DNA of 64,000 bases. Source: Pseudomonas paraglycinae. GTDB lineage: Bacteria; Pseudomonadota; Gammaproteobacteria; Pseudomonadales; Pseudomonadaceae. This document shows positions 17,743-27,827 of the stretch, piece by piece. The notes under the pieces were generated by a model. It had not been told where the DNA came from. It saw only the letters and a list, made by a program, of their open reading frames with translations, and did not search any database. The position numbers and the translations under genes were made by a program. Where the stretch lies: assembly GCF_021601625.1 (NCBI RefSeq), contig NZ_BQHR01000002.1, positions 248,001 to 312,000 of the forward strand, read 5' to 3'. Positions within the stretch are counted from its first letter, which is position 1, and the number at the start of each line of letters is the position of its first letter.

Positions 17743-17765
17743 ATTCCCGCGCTGCGCGCGGGAAT
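17743..17765. repeat. Short perfect inverted repeat
   Basis: ATTCCCGCGC-TGC-GCGCGGGAAT, 10-bp arms. It resembles one end of the 107-bp inverted repeat family. It lies 12 bases after the QEGLA stop and could act as a 3' hairpin; no T-run. Confidence 0.65.
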
Positions 17766-17789
17766 CCGAACCCTGCGAGGTTTCACCGG

Positions 17790-18704
17790 ATGAGAATCCT
17801 CGGCATCCTTTGCCTGCTCCTGACCCTCGGCGGTTGCAGCTCCTTGCTGTTCTACCCCGAACCGGGTCAGATCTTCACCCCGGAAAAGGCCAAACTCGAA
17901 TACCGCACCGTCACCCTGACCACCGCCGACGGCCTCAAGCTGAATGCCTGGTGGCTGCCGGCCAAACCCGGGGTCGAGGTCAAGGGTACGGTCCTGCACC
18001 TGCACGGCAACGGCGGGAATCTGCCGATGCACCTGGGCGGAAGCTGGTGGTTGCCGAAAAACGGCTATCAAGTGCTGCTGGTGGACTATCGCGGTTACGG
18101 CTTGTCCGAGGGCGAACCGAGCCTGCCGGCGATCTATCAGGACATCGATGCCGCCTTCGCCTGGCTGGACAAGGCGCCTGAGGTCAAAGGCAAACCGCTG
18201 GTGCTGCTGGGCCAGAGTCTCGGCGGCGCGATGGCGGTGCATTGGCTGGTGCAACATCCGGGAAGACAAAAACAGCTCAAGGCGCTGGTGCTCGACGGCG
18301 TGCCCGCCAGTTACCGCAGCGTCGGCCAATACGCCCTCAGCACCTCATGGCTGACGTGGCCGTTTCAGGTGCCGTTGTCGTGGCTGGTGCCGGACGGCGA
18401 CAGTGCGATCAACGCGATGCCGCAGCTCAACGGCGTGCCGAAACTGATCTTCCACAGCCTCGACGATCCGCTGGTGCCCCTTTCCAACGGCATCCGTCTG
18501 TATCAAGCTGCGCCGCCACCGCGCGTGCTGCAACTGACTCGTGGCGGCCATGTGCAGACCTTCGGCGATCCGGTCTGGCGTCAGGTGATGCTGCGTTACC
18601 TCGACGACCCCGAACACTTCAACGGCCTGCGCCGCCTCGGCGAGATCCCGAATTATCCGACACCCCCGAATTCTGAAGACGAACCACCAGAGAGTCCGCA
18701 ATGA
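17790..18704 (+). CDS. Alpha/beta hydrolase lipoprotein
   Basis: 304 residues. Signal peptide with lipobox LTLGGC (Cys16). Hydrolase core: HGNGGN (oxyanion region, ~71-76), nucleophile elbow GQSLGG, acid in HSLDDPLVP, and catalytic His in RGGHVQTF. It resembles the alpha/beta-hydrolase family of YfhR/BEM46 type; substrate unknown, acting in the periplasm or outer membrane. Its stop overlaps the next small gene by 4 bases. Confidence 0.9.
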   Translation: MRILGILCLLLTLGGCSSLLFYPEPGQIFTPEKAKLEYRTVTLTTADGLKLNAWWLPAKPGVEVKGTVLHLHGNGGNLPMHLGGSWWLPKNGYQVLLVDYRGYGLSEGEPSLPAIYQDIDAAFAWLDKAPEVKGKPLVLLGQSLGGAMAVHWLVQHPGRQKQLKALVLDGVPASYRSVGQYALSTSWLTWPFQVPLSWLVPDGDSAINAMPQLNGVPKLIFHSLDDPLVPLSNGIRLYQAAPPPRVLQLTRGGHVQTFGDPVWRQVMLRYLDDPEHFNGLRRLGEIPNYPTPPNSEDEPPESPQ

Positions 18705-19030
18705 GTGAAGAACGTAACGCCATCCCGCTGATCATCACCGGCATCTGCAGCATCCTCGGCACCGTCGGTGCCCTGTGGTACTACGGCTACCTGCACTTCG
18801 CCAAACCCGAGGATGCGTTGCTGCTCAACGAATTCACCATGCTCAAGACCGTTCCCGGCGAAGACTACAAAGTTTCCCTGACCCCGGCGCCGCAAGTGGC
18901 GCAGTGCATCGATGGCGTGCTGGTGCTGTTCGACACCGAACAGAAAGGCCTGACCGGGGTGCTGGTCAACAGTCAGAAAAAGGCTGTGCGCTGCATGGGC
19001 CAAGAGACGCCGCAGAAGCTCGAAGAGTAA
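18701..19030 (+). CDS. Small membrane protein of unknown function
   Basis: 109 residues: a short charged N-terminus (MSEERNAI), one transmembrane helix at ~8-27 (PLIITGICSILGTVGALWYYGY), then an ~80-residue soluble part with two Cys (Cys68 in AQCIDG and Cys98 in VRCMG). The topology suggests the soluble part is periplasmic and the two Cys may form a disulfide. The ATG overlaps the hydrolase TGA (ATGA), so the two are co-translated and perhaps work together. No family recognised. Confidence 0.82.
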   Translation: MSEERNAIPLIITGICSILGTVGALWYYGYLHFAKPEDALLLNEFTMLKTVPGEDYKVSLTPAPQVAQCIDGVLVLFDTEQKGLTGVLVNSQKKAVRCMGQETPQKLEE

Positions 19031-19045
19031 ATGTGCGACGGACAA

Positions 19046-19080
19046 AAAAGCCCCGCCTGATCAAATCAGGCGGGGCTTTT
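19046..19080. terminator. Bidirectional terminator
   Basis: 15-bp perfect stem AAAAGCCCCGCCTGA / TCAGGCGGGGCTTTT with a 5-base loop, between two convergent genes ending at 19030 and 19099. Confidence 0.95.
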
Positions 19081-19098
19081 CATTTACCGCTCAGCGAA

Positions 19099-19893
19099 TC
19101 AGTGCGCGGTCGAGCTCACGGCCGAACGCGGCATCACTGGCTGGTTGTCGTTGGAAATGGTCACTTCCACGCGACGGTTCATCGCACGGCCCGAGACGGA
19201 GGTGTTATCCGCTACCGGGTATTCCTTGCCGTAACCTTGAGCGACGATGCGCGATGGGTCGACGCCCATCTTGATCAGTGCAACCTGCACCGAGGTCGCG
19301 CGGCGCTCGGACAGCGACTGGTTGTAGCTCGCAGTACCGGTGCTGTCGGTGTAGCCCTCGACGATCACTTTGCGATCAGGGTTTTCCTGAAGGAATTGCG
19401 CCAGTTTGTTGATGTTCACCAGACCGCTGGATTTCAGGTCGGCCTTGTTGGTGGCAAACAGCACGTCACCGAAGGTCACCAAAGTACCGCGATCGGTCTG
19501 CTTGGCGTTGAGGCTGTCCTGCAGCTGTTTGATCTGCTGATCGCGAGCGTCCAGGCGGGCCTGGGCACGTTGGGCGGCGGCGTTCTTCAGATTGGCTTCA
19601 GCGGTACGCAGAGCGATGGTCTGCTTGGCCACTTCCACGCGCTGGTTGGTCAGATAGGCCAGCTGGTCGACCTTGTGCTGGTCTTCCTTGTCCAGATAAG
19701 CCTTGTCGGCCTTGTCCAGGTAATCACTGGCATCCTTGGTTTCCAGCGCCGCGACTTTGCTGGCCTGCGGGTTGGCCTGCAGCCCGGCGTAGTTGGTGCG
19801 CGCCTGTTCCAGGTTCGGGTTCGGCGGCGTCGAGCAGGCAGCCAGGGCAACGCTTGCGGCCAGGAGAGCGGGGATCATCAGTTGTTTACGCAT
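19099..19893 (-). CDS. lptF: OmpA-family outer-membrane lipoprotein, LptF-like
   Basis: 264 residues. Lipobox ALAAC (Cys20), a long helical/coiled region with DUF4398-like character (~25-130), and a C-terminal OmpA domain that binds peptidoglycan (~140-250; VEGYTDSTGTASYNQSLSERRA and NRRVEVTI). It matches P. aeruginosa LptF (lipotoxin F) in order and architecture; LptF is AlgU-dependent and supports envelope integrity under osmotic or chlorine stress. The AAGGAC SD is well placed. Second gene of a two-gene operon with the DUF4398 lipoprotein. Confidence 0.9.
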   Translation of the reverse strand: MRKQLMIPALLAASVALAACSTPPNPNLEQARTNYAGLQANPQASKVAALETKDASDYLDKADKAYLDKEDQHKVDQLAYLTNQRVEVAKQTIALRTAEANLKNAAAQRAQARLDARDQQIKQLQDSLNAKQTDRGTLVTFGDVLFATNKADLKSSGLVNINKLAQFLQENPDRKVIVEGYTDSTGTASYNQSLSERRATSVQVALIKMGVDPSRIVAQGYGKEYPVADNTSVSGRAMNRRVEVTISNDNQPVMPRSAVSSTAH

Positions 19894-19948
19894 AATCGTT
19901 CGTCCTTTCTATCGATAAGAGTTTCAGCCTTGCGGTCGGGATGCGCGC

Positions 19949-20353
19949 TTACTGCACGGTGCGCTGACTTTCCTGACGCAGTTCCTGAACACCTTTCTGG
20001 GAATCCTTCACAGCTTGTTCGGCTTTCATCGCCTGAGCCTTGCGTTCAGCGACGCGGGCGTCCCACTCGGCCTGTTCGGCGAGGGTGCGGGCCTCATCAT
20101 ATTTCTTGTCGTGCATGGCGATTTCGGCTTGCTTCAGCTTGTCCTGAGCCTGCTTCATCTCCACGGCGGCGAACTCGGTACCGCCGGCGCTGACCGCGCT
20201 GTTGACCGCCGATTGAGTCACGGCGTACTGCTCGGTCGGTGGATTGCCAGCGCAACCGGCCAGCACGAAGCTGGTGCCGATGGCGAGAGCGGCCAGTTTC
20301 AGACCGCGCAGGTGGGAAAACGAGGTTTGGGTCTTCATGGTCTTCAACTCCAT
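19949..20353 (-). CDS. DUF4398 lipoprotein
   Basis: 134 residues. Signal peptide with lipobox FVLAGC (Cys34 from the first ATG). The mature part is Ala/Gln/Lys-rich, helical, with repeated AEQAEWDARVAERKAQAMKAEQAV-type heptads, probably a coiled coil. The start at 20353 has AAGGAG seven bases before it; an ATG five codons in is less well placed. Precedes lptF by 55 bp on the same strand, sharing its likely AlgU promoter. Function is probably structural in the envelope. Confidence 0.88.
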   Translation of the reverse strand: MELKTMKTQTSFSHLRGLKLAALAIGTSFVLAGCAGNPPTEQYAVTQSAVNSAVSAGGTEFAAVEMKQAQDKLKQAEIAMHDKKYDEARTLAEQAEWDARVAERKAQAMKAEQAVKDSQKGVQELRQESQRTVQ

Positions 20354-20455
20354 TGGTTAACTCCTTGAAAGCTTCGAAATCCATCCTGGTAGCGGAGCCG
20401 CAACCTTCATGTGCAAGTGCGTTTTGAAACGCTCGTTCCAGGCGTGGTTACCTGT

Positions 20456-20483
20456 TCCGACCGAAGGCATTTTTCAAAAGTTC
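20456..20483 (-). promoter_or_regulatory. AlgU (sigma-22)-type promoter of the DUF4398-lptF operon
   Basis: Leftward GAACTT, 17-base spacer, TCGGA; the consensus is GAACTT-N16/17-TCTGA. It lies ~100 bases before the first ATG. P. aeruginosa lptF is known to be AlgU-controlled, which supports it. Confidence 0.75.
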
Positions 20484-20610
20484 AGAAAAGATGGCCCATC
20501 GCCAAAAAATCTTTGACCAAACGGACAGGGCTCTAAACCGGGAACTTTGGCGGGGGAGAATGGTACGCGCGGGCGAAAAATGGCGTAAAAGCGGAGGGAA
20601 AATAAAGTCC

Positions 20611-20635
20611 CTGTGGGAGCTGGCTTGCCAGCGAT
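20611..20635 (+). repeat. REP sequence (single copy)
   Basis: CTGTGGGAGCTGGCTTGCCA followed by GCGAT; the Pseudomonas REP core with its internal TGGCTTGCCA palindrome. Confidence 0.85.
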
Positions 20636-20717
20636 GAGGCCATCCAATTCAACCCGTTTGCGGCTGAACTGACGCCATCAAGGGCAAACCATTCCCACCG
20701 TTTTGAAGGGTCAAGGA

Positions 20718-21062
20718 TCAGTGTTTTTGCTTGCCGGCAGCCGCCGACAAGTCGTGCAGATGACGCCGCGACAACGCGAGAAAACGCGGGGTCGGGCCGA
20801 CATCTTCATACAGCGGATCGCCTTCCTCGTCAGTGGCGACCACGGTCGAACCTTTCACATACGGCAGGCTCGCTTCGAACTCTTCGAGGGCGGCGCCGAT
20901 CAGCTCGCCGAGCAGTTCTTCGGCGTGGCGTTTGGGGTACATCTCGGCGATTGCCGCCAGGCGTGCGGCAGCTTCCACATCCAGATGAATCGTGTAGCCG
21001 GTATCGGTCAGGCGACCCTTGGCGGTTTCTTCCCAATGCTGGGCGAGTTCACGGATTTTCAT
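20718..21062 (-). CDS. Conserved small protein beside ppc
   Basis: 114 residues from ATG 21062 (MKIRELAQHW; AGG five to six bases before it), preferred over the ATG six codons upstream. The N-terminal 30 residues look like a short basic/helical segment; the middle is rich in Ala/Glu helices (AEELLGELIGAALEEFEASL), resembling ribbon-helix or Arc-like helices, and the C-terminus is basic. No TM. Homologues in pseudomonads occur next to ppc and are sometimes labelled 'pilin assembly protein', a name I cannot justify from this sequence. Confidence 0.82.
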   Translation of the reverse strand: MKIRELAQHWEETAKGRLTDTGYTIHLDVEAAARLAAIAEMYPKRHAEELLGELIGAALEEFEASLPYVKGSTVVATDEEGDPLYEDVGPTPRFLALSRRHLHDLSAAAGKQKH

Positions 21063-21276
21063 AAAAACCTCATGTCGCACCTGCTCATGGCAGGTCTTGG
21101 TGAGTGTCCGGCGTCAGCCGGCGGCAAGCCGTTGTGCGGCTTACTGTTGAGACTAGCTTCAACCCTCAAGGTTTAAAGTCCCTTCGTCGTCTGCTTGTAA
21201 GAAGCGTTCCAGAGCGGCACTCTCTGTTCATCCACTCACTTGCGATCCGTCACCGATTACTGCTGGAGAGATGCTG

Positions 21277-23907
21277 ATGACCGATATTGATGCACGCTTG
21301 CGCGAAGACGTTCACCTGCTCGGTGAGCTGTTGGGCAACACCATTCGGGACCAGTACGGCGAGGCGTTTCTCGACAAGATCGAGCAGATTCGCAAGGGCG
21401 CCAAGGCCGACCGGCGCGGCTCGATGGACGCCGAACTCAGCGCCAGCCTCAATCAATTGAGCGAAGACGAACTATTGCCGGTGGCGCGGGCCTTCAACCA
21501 GTTTCTCAACCTGGCGAACATCGCCGAGCAGTACCAGCTCATCCATCGCCGCGAAGAGACCCAGGCCGCGCCGTTCGAATCCCGCGTGCTGCCGGAACTG
21601 CTCGCCCGCCTGCGCAACGAAGGGCACAGCGCCGAATCCCTGGCCCGGCAACTGGCGCGGCTGGAAATCGAACTGGTGCTGACCGCGCACCCGACCGAAG
21701 TGGCCCGCCGCACGCTGATCCAGAAGTACGACGCGATTGCCGCGCAACTGGCGGCTCAGGATCACCGTGACCTGACCACGGCCGAGCGCGAGCAGATCCA
21801 CAACACCCTGCAACGCCTCATTGCTGAAGCTTGGCACACAGAAGAAATCCGCCGCACCCGGCCAACCCCGGTGGACGAAGCCAAGTGGGGTTTTGCGGTG
21901 ATCGAACACTCGCTGTGGCAGGCGATTCCCCATCATATGCGCAAAGCCGATCAGGCGCTGTTCGCGGCCACGGGTTTGCGCTTGCCGCTGGAAGCTGCGC
22001 CGATCCGCTTCGCTTCGTGGATGGGCGGCGACCGTGACGGCAACCCGAACGTGACGGCTGCCGTGACCCGCGAAGTGTTGTTGCTGGCGCGCTGGATGGC
22101 GGCGGATCTGTACCTGCGTGACGTCGATCATCTGGCTGCCGAACTGTCGATGCAGCAGGCCAGCGAAGCGCTCAAGGCCCGAGCCGGCGACAGTGCCGAG
22201 CCGTATCGGGCGGTGCTCAAGCAATTGCGTGAGCGGCTGCGCGCCACGCGCAACTGGGCTCATGCATCTTTGACGGCGACCACGCCGGCGTCTGCCGATG
22301 TGCTGCACAATAACCGCGACCTGCTCGATCCGCTGGAGCTGTGTTTCAACTCGCTGCATGAATGCGGCATGGGCGTGATCGCCGACGGGCCGTTGCTCGA
22401 TTGCCTGCGTCGGGCCGTGACTTTCGGCCTGTTCCTGGTGCGCCTCGATGTGCGTCAGGATTCGTCCCGCCACAGCGCGGCCATGACCGAAATCACCGAT
22501 TACCTCGGCCTCGGCAAATACGAAGAGTGGGACGAAGAACAGCGCATCAGCTTCCTCACTCGCGAGCTGCAAAACCGTCGGCCGTTGCTGCCGGCGCATT
22601 TCAAACCTTCGGCCGACACCGCCGAAGTGCTCGCCACCTGCAAGGAAATCGCCGCCGCGCCGGGCGCTTCGCTGGGCTCCTACGTGATCTCCATGGCCGG
22701 TGCCGCTTCCGATGTGCTGGCAGTGCAACTGCTGCTCAAGGAGTCCGGCGTACTGCGGCCGATGCGCGTGGTGCCGCTGTTCGAAACCCTCGCGGACCTC
22801 GACAACGCCGGCCCTGTGATCGAACGTCTGTTGCTGCTGCCGGGTTACCGCGCGCGGCTGCAAGGCCCGCAGGAAGTGATGATCGGCTATTCCGACTCGG
22901 CCAAGGACGCCGGCACCACCGCGGCGGCGTGGGCGCAGTACCGGGCGCAGGAGCGGCTGGTGGAAATCTGTCGCGAGCAGCAAGTCGAACTGCTGCTGTT
23001 TCACGGTCGCGGTGGTACCGTGGGACGTGGCGGCGGCCCGGCGCACGCGGCGATTCTGTCGCAGCCGCCGGGTTCGGTGGCCGGACGTTTCCGCACCACC
23101 GAGCAGGGGGAAATGATTAGATTCAAATTCGGCCTGCCGGACATCGCCGAGCAAAACCTCAATCTGTATCTGGCGGCGGTGCTCGAAGCGACCCTGTTGC
23201 CACCGCCACCACCGACGCCTGAATGGCGGCATTTGATGGACGAACTGGCCGCTGACGGTGTCGCCGCCTACCGCGCAGTGGTGCGGGAGAATCCACAGTT
23301 CGTCGAGTATTTCCGCCAGTCGACCCCGGAGCAGGAGTTGGGGCGTTTGCCATTGGGCAGTCGTCCGGCCAAGCGCCGCGCCGGCGGGATCGAAAGTCTG
23401 CGGGCGATTCCGTGGATCTTCGGCTGGACCCAGACCCGCCTGATGCTGCCAGCCTGGCTTGGTTGGGAAACCGCATTGAGCAAGGCGCTGGAGCGCGGCG
23501 AAGGCGAATTGCTCGGGCAGATGCGCGAGCAGTGGCCGTTCTTCCGCACACGCATCGACATGCTGGAGATGGTGCTGGCCAAGGCCGATGCCGACATTGC
23601 GCTGTCCTACGACGAGCGTCTGGTGGAGTCGGACTTGCTGCCTTTGGGTGTGCACTTACGCGACCTATTGTCGCAGGCGTGTTCCGTCGTCCTCGGCCTG
23701 ACCGGTCAGTCGCAGCTACTGGCACATAGCCCGGACACCCTGGAATTCATCCGTCTGCGCAACACCTACCTCGACCCGCTGCATCTATTGCAGGCCGAGT
23801 TGCTGGCGCGTTCGCGGCAGCAGAATGTCGAGCAGGGCAGCCCGGTGGAACAGGCGTTGCTGGTGTCTGTGGCGGGGATTGCCGCCGGTTTGCGAAATAC
23901 CGGCTAA
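21277..23907 (+). CDS. ppc: Phosphoenolpyruvate carboxylase
   Basis: 876 residues (start ATG 21277, GGAG eight bases before it; the ATG two codons upstream is too close to the SD). Catalytic segments: [12 protein letters not shown] (active His), [11 protein letters not shown] (Lys), and the glycine-rich loop [14 protein letters not shown]. It makes oxaloacetate from PEP and bicarbonate, an anaplerotic step that feeds amino-acid synthesis. Allosteric control by acetyl-CoA and aspartate is known for the family. Full length. Followed by a terminator. Confidence 0.98.
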   Translation: MTDIDARLREDVHLLGELLGNTIRDQYGEAFLDKIEQIRKGAKADRRGSMDAELSASLNQLSEDELLPVARAFNQFLNLANIAEQYQLIHRREETQAAPFESRVLPELLARLRNEGHSAESLARQLARLEIELVLTAHPTEVARRTLIQKYDAIAAQLAAQDHRDLTTAEREQIHNTLQRLIAEAWHTEEIRRTRPTPVDEAKWGFAVIEHSLWQAIPHHMRKADQALFAATGLRLPLEAAPIRFASWMGGDRDGNPNVTAAVTREVLLLARWMAADLYLRDVDHLAAELSMQQASEALKARAGDSAEPYRAVLKQLRERLRATRNWAHASLTATTPASADVLHNNRDLLDPLELCFNSLHECGMGVIADGPLLDCLRRAVTFGLFLVRLDVRQDSSRHSAAMTEITDYLGLGKYEEWDEEQRISFLTRELQNRRPLLPAHFKPSADTAEVLATCKEIAAAPGASLGSYVISMAGAASDVLAVQLLLKESGVLRPMRVVPLFETLADLDNAGPVIERLLLLPGYRARLQGPQEVMIGYSDSAKDAGTTAAAWAQYRAQERLVEICREQQVELLLFHGRGGTVGRGGGPAHAAILSQPPGSVAGRFRTTEQGEMIRFKFGLPDIAEQNLNLYLAAVLEATLLPPPPPTPEWRHLMDELAADGVAAYRAVVRENPQFVEYFRQSTPEQELGRLPLGSRPAKRRAGGIESLRAIPWIFGWTQTRLMLPAWLGWETALSKALERGEGELLGQMREQWPFFRTRIDMLEMVLAKADADIALSYDERLVESDLLPLGVHLRDLLSQACSVVLGLTGQSQLLAHSPDTLEFIRLRNTYLDPLHLLQAELLARSRQQNVEQGSPVEQALLVSVAGIAAGLRNTG

Positions 23908-23926
23908 GGTTTTCTGCGTGGGGCGG

Positions 23927-23957
23927 GGCACCCGGGGCGAACCTCGGGTGCCGTTTA
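23927..23957 (+). terminator. Terminator-like hairpin after ppc
   Basis: GGCACCCG...CGGGTGCC stem then GTTTATT, 20 bases after the ppc stop. Confidence 0.7.
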
Positions 23958-24096
23958 TTGACTGTAGGAAAAATGCGGTCAGGCGACAGTTAATGATGGG
24001 GTTGCGACTTGGGGAACCGCGTCGCAAGGTCGCGGCGGGCGCCGGTTTCTCCGACTTTTGGCGTCTTGTGTGGGCGCAACCTGCTGTGTATCTTGA

Positions 24097-24846
<750 letters not shown>

Positions 24847-24870
24847 AAAACCTGATCCGCTGCATCATCC

Positions 24871-24890
24871 ACGGCCCGCTTGCGGGCCGT
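24871..24890 (+). terminator. Hairpin after adk
   Basis: ACGGCCCGC-TT-GCGGGCCGT, then AGTTGTTT. Strong stem but a mixed U tract. Confidence 0.55.
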
Positions 24891-24940
24891 AGTTGTTTAT
24901 ACTGGCGCACTTTTTCCCCACCTGATTTACGGACACATCG

Positions 24941-25615
24941 ATGAGCACCTTGCTGGCCCTGGACACCGCGACTGAAGCTTGCTCCGTTGCCTTGCTGCAT
25001 GACGGCAAGGTCACGAGCCATTACGAGGTGATCCCGCGCCTGCATGCGCAGAAACTGCTGCCGATGATCCAGCAACTGCTGGCCGACGCCGGCACCACCC
25101 TGCAAGCGGTGGACGCCATCGCCTTCGGCCGTGGCCCGGGCGCTTTCACCGGCGTGCGGATTGCCATCGGTGTGGTGCAGGGCCTGGCGTTCGCGCTGGA
25201 TCGCCCGGTGTTGCCGGTGTCGAACCTGGCCGTGCTGGCGCAACGGGCTTATCGCGAGCACGGCGTGAGCCAGGTCGCGGCCGCCATCGATGCGCGCATG
25301 GATGAGGTGTATTGGGGCTGCTACCGCGAGACGGCCGGGGAGATGCGTCTGGTCGGCACCGAGGCGGTGCTGCCGCCGGAAGTCGCCGCGCTGCCGGACG
25401 ATGCTTCGGGTGACTGGTTCGGTGCCGGGACTGGCTGGGGTTATGGCGAGCGTATCGCGGTGAATCTGAGCGGTTCCGATGCGGGCATGCTGCCCCATGC
25501 CGAAGACCTGCTGACCCTCGCGCGATTTGCCTGGGAGCGTGGCGAAGCGATTCCGGCAGATGACGCCCAGCCGGTTTACCTGCGCGACAAAGTGGCCACC
25601 CCGAAAGCCCGCTGA
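24941..25615 (+). CDS. tsaB: tRNA threonylcarbamoyladenosine synthesis subunit TsaB
   Basis: 224 residues of the ASKHA/YeaZ family: LALDTATEACSVALL phosphate loop, PRLHAQKLLPMI, and FGRGPGAFTGVRIAIGV. It is the non-catalytic partner of TsaD that, with TsaE and TsaC products, forms t6A at position 37 of ANN-decoding tRNAs. It complements tcdA in the same window, which converts t6A to its cyclic form. Length is typical (~224-231). Confidence 0.96.
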   Translation: MSTLLALDTATEACSVALLHDGKVTSHYEVIPRLHAQKLLPMIQQLLADAGTTLQAVDAIAFGRGPGAFTGVRIAIGVVQGLAFALDRPVLPVSNLAVLAQRAYREHGVSQVAAAIDARMDEVYWGCYRETAGEMRLVGTEAVLPPEVAALPDDASGDWFGAGTGWGYGERIAVNLSGSDAGMLPHAEDLLTLARFAWERGEAIPADDAQPVYLRDKVATPKAR

Positions 25616-25623
25616 GGCCATTT

Positions 25624-25647
25624 ACCCTGTGGCATTCGCCACAGGGT
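25624..25647 (+). terminator. 10-bp hairpin after tsaB
   Basis: ACCCTGTGGC-ATTC-GCCACAGGGT, nine bases after the tsaB stop, followed by TCTGCC. Not a full U tract. Confidence 0.5.
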
Positions 25648-25787
25648 TCTGCCGTTCCTGCCAATCGTCCGTTTCTAACCCCGCGCTTTAAACCTTTTGT
25701 CTTTTATGTGTTCTAGTTATCACTCGGCGATTTGCTAAGTCGGTCAGGTGCCGCTAAATTGCCATCATCGATACCGAGCATGACTTT

Positions 25788-26096
25788 ATGCGTATAGACG
25801 GCGTTTCCACTCATTCCTACCCCATCAAGCGCAAGCCTCGCAAAGGCAATCCGGCGCTGGATGAGTCCGTCGACGATATCGACGGCGAGCTGGAATTCCC
25901 GACCGAAGAGCAACTGGCTGCCCGTGCCGCCAAAGCCACCGCCCAACGCCTGAGCAATCTGCCCGCCCGTCAACAAGACATGATTTATCACCGCGCGATG
26001 AAGAAAAGCGTGGCCATGGCCCTGGCCAGCTACCTGAGCACCGCCGGTTTTGTCGATTGGGATGCAGACGTGCTGGGCCTCGATCTGTACATCTGA
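25788..26096 (+). CDS. Conserved hypothetical protein
   Basis: 102 residues. N-terminal ~25 residues are basic and Ser/Thr/Pro-rich (STHSYPIKRKPRKG); then an acidic stretch (DESVDDIDGELEF) and a helical C-terminal half ending in DVLGLDLYI. No TM or signal. It looks like a small cytoplasmic protein, perhaps a nucleic-acid- or partner-binding one. The stop overlaps the DUF72 start by one base, so the two are linked. No function recognised. Confidence 0.82.
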   Translation: MRIDGVSTHSYPIKRKPRKGNPALDESVDDIDGELEFPTEEQLAARAAKATAQRLSNLPARQQDMIYHRAMKKSVAMALASYLSTAGFVDWDADVLGLDLYI

Positions 26097-26956
26097 TGGA
26101 ACTGCCTTACTACCTCGGTTGCCCGTCCTGGAGCGAAAACGCCTGGCGCGAGTACCTGTATCCGGTAGACGCCAAGACCTCCGATTTGCTCGGACTCTAT
26201 TCGCAAGTGTTCAACGCCGTGGAAGGCAACACGACCTTCTACGCCAGCCCGTCGCCCGTCACCGTGCAGCGCTGGGCCGAGGTGATGCCGGAGCACTTTC
26301 GTTTCACCGCCAAGTTTCCCGGTGATATCAGCCACAGCGGCGACTTGCGCGATCAACTGACCGCCGCCGAAACCTTCCTCCAGCTACTCAAGCCGCTCGG
26401 CGAGCGCGTTTCGCCAATGTGGCTGCAACTGTCGAAAAGCTTCACGCCGCATCGCTTGCCGGAGCTCGCCGCGTTCATCGATGCGCTGGATTGTCCGCTG
26501 GCGGTGGAAGTGCGCCACGAACAATTCTTCGCCAAGGGCGAGAGTGAGCGACTGCTCAATCGGCTGCTGCTGGATCGCGGCGTGGAGCGCATCTGTCTTG
26601 ATCCCCGCGCACTGTTCAGTTGTTTGTCCACCGAATCGTCGGTGATCCACGCCCAATCGAAAAAGCCCCGCGTACCGACGCGTCCGGCAGCATTCACTCA
26701 ATTCCCGCAGGTGCGCTTCATTGGCCATCCGGAGCTTGAGGCCAACGATCCGTTTCTGGTGCCGTGGGTGGCGAAGATCGCCGAGTGGATCGAAGAGGGG
26801 CGCACGCCGTACATCTTCCTGCACACCGCCGACAACATTCTTGCGGCGAAACTGGCGCAACGTTTTCACGCACAACTGATGCAACGTTTGCCTGGCCTGC
26901 GACCCTTGCCTGAGCTATACAGAGAACCCGCCGCCGAGCAACTTGGCCTGCTCTGA
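26096..26956 (+). CDS. DUF72 family protein (YecE-like)
   Basis: 286 residues. Typical DUF72 start: YYLGCPSWSENAWREYLYP (~5-23), then FNAVEGNTTFYASPS and a C-terminal VPWVAKIAEWIEEGRTPYIFLHTADN. The family has a TIM-barrel-like fold; its substrate is unknown, despite wide conservation. ATG 26096 overlaps the previous stop by one base; the in-frame codons further upstream lie inside the previous gene. Confidence 0.93.
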   Translation: MELPYYLGCPSWSENAWREYLYPVDAKTSDLLGLYSQVFNAVEGNTTFYASPSPVTVQRWAEVMPEHFRFTAKFPGDISHSGDLRDQLTAAETFLQLLKPLGERVSPMWLQLSKSFTPHRLPELAAFIDALDCPLAVEVRHEQFFAKGESERLLNRLLLDRGVERICLDPRALFSCLSTESSVIHAQSKKPRVPTRPAAFTQFPQVRFIGHPELEANDPFLVPWVAKIAEWIEEGRTPYIFLHTADNILAAKLAQRFHAQLMQRLPGLRPLPELYREPAAEQLGLL

Positions 26957-26988
26957 GGCGGATTTCTTTCCTGCCCTGGAGCCTGCCG

Positions 26989-27825
26989 ATGGACGCCCAA
27001 GCCCGTCAACAACAAGCCCGTAAAGCCGAAACCTTCAAAGCCCTGCACGAACGCTCCGGGATTTTTGTGATTCCCAATCCGTGGGATGCCGGTTCCGCGA
27101 AGATGCTCGCCAGTCTCGGCTATCAGGCGCTGGCGACCACCAGCGCCGGTTATGCATTTTCTCAGGGCAGAGCCGATGGCGGCCTGAGTCTCGACGATAC
27201 GCTGGCCAATGTCCGGGCGATTGTCGCGGCCACCGATCTGCCGGTGGCGGTGGATCTGGAAAACGGTTTTGCCGACGCCCCGGCCGAATCGGCGCAAAGT
27301 CTGATCCGCGCAGCCGAGGCAGGCGCCGTGGGTGGTTCGATCGAAGATGCCACCGGCCGGGAAGACACGCCGATCTACTGCTTCGAACACGCGGTGGCGC
27401 GGATCGAAGCCGCGGTCTCTGCGGTGCGCACCTTGCCGTTTCCCTTCATGCTGACGGCCCGTGCGGAAAACTATCTGCACGGCAATCCCGATCTCAACGA
27501 CACCATCCGCCGCTTGCAGGCCTTTGCCGAAGCCGGCGCCGACGTGCTGTACGCGCCGGGCCTGCACACCGCCGAAGAAATTCTGGCGGTTGTGCGCGCG
27601 GTGGCGCCGAAACCGGTCAATGTGTTGATGTCCGGCGGCTTGAAACTGACCGTGCAGCAGCTGGAAGAAATGGGCGTGAAGCGGATCAGCACCGGCTCGG
27701 CGCTGGCACTGGCGGCATTGGGTGAGTTTTTCCGCGCGGCGGAAGAGATCCAGCAGTCCGGCACGTTCACCTTCACCTCCCGTTCGATGCCGTACGCCAA
27801 GGCCAATCAATTCTTCAAGGGATGA
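26989..27825 (+). CDS. Isocitrate lyase / PEP mutase superfamily enzyme
   Basis: 278 residues, TIM-barrel family. Visible: IPNPWDAGSAKMLASLGYQA (~27-46), metal-binding VAVDLENGFAD, GSIEDATG, and LTARAENYLHG. The active-site Cys (KKCGH) of true isocitrate lyase is absent, so it belongs with the short oxaloacetate-decarboxylase/carboxyvinyl-phosphonate-mutase-like group. The exact substrate cannot be read. The extensin-like gene overlaps or follows closely. Confidence 0.9.
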   Translation: MDAQARQQQARKAETFKALHERSGIFVIPNPWDAGSAKMLASLGYQALATTSAGYAFSQGRADGGLSLDDTLANVRAIVAATDLPVAVDLENGFADAPAESAQSLIRAAEAGAVGGSIEDATGREDTPIYCFEHAVARIEAAVSAVRTLPFPFMLTARAENYLHGNPDLNDTIRRLQAFAEAGADVLYAPGLHTAEEILAVVRAVAPKPVNVLMSGGLKLTVQQLEEMGVKRISTGSALALAALGEFFRAAEEIQQSGTFTFTSRSMPYAKANQFFKG

Positions 27826-27827
27826 GC

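Larger units (their letters stand above)
20354..20717. other. 364-bp intergenic region with AlgU promoter and REP
   Basis: Holds the leader and promoter of the DUF4398-lptF operon (20354-20483) and one REP copy (20611-20635). The rest shows no ORF or RNA that I can support. Confidence 0.6.
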
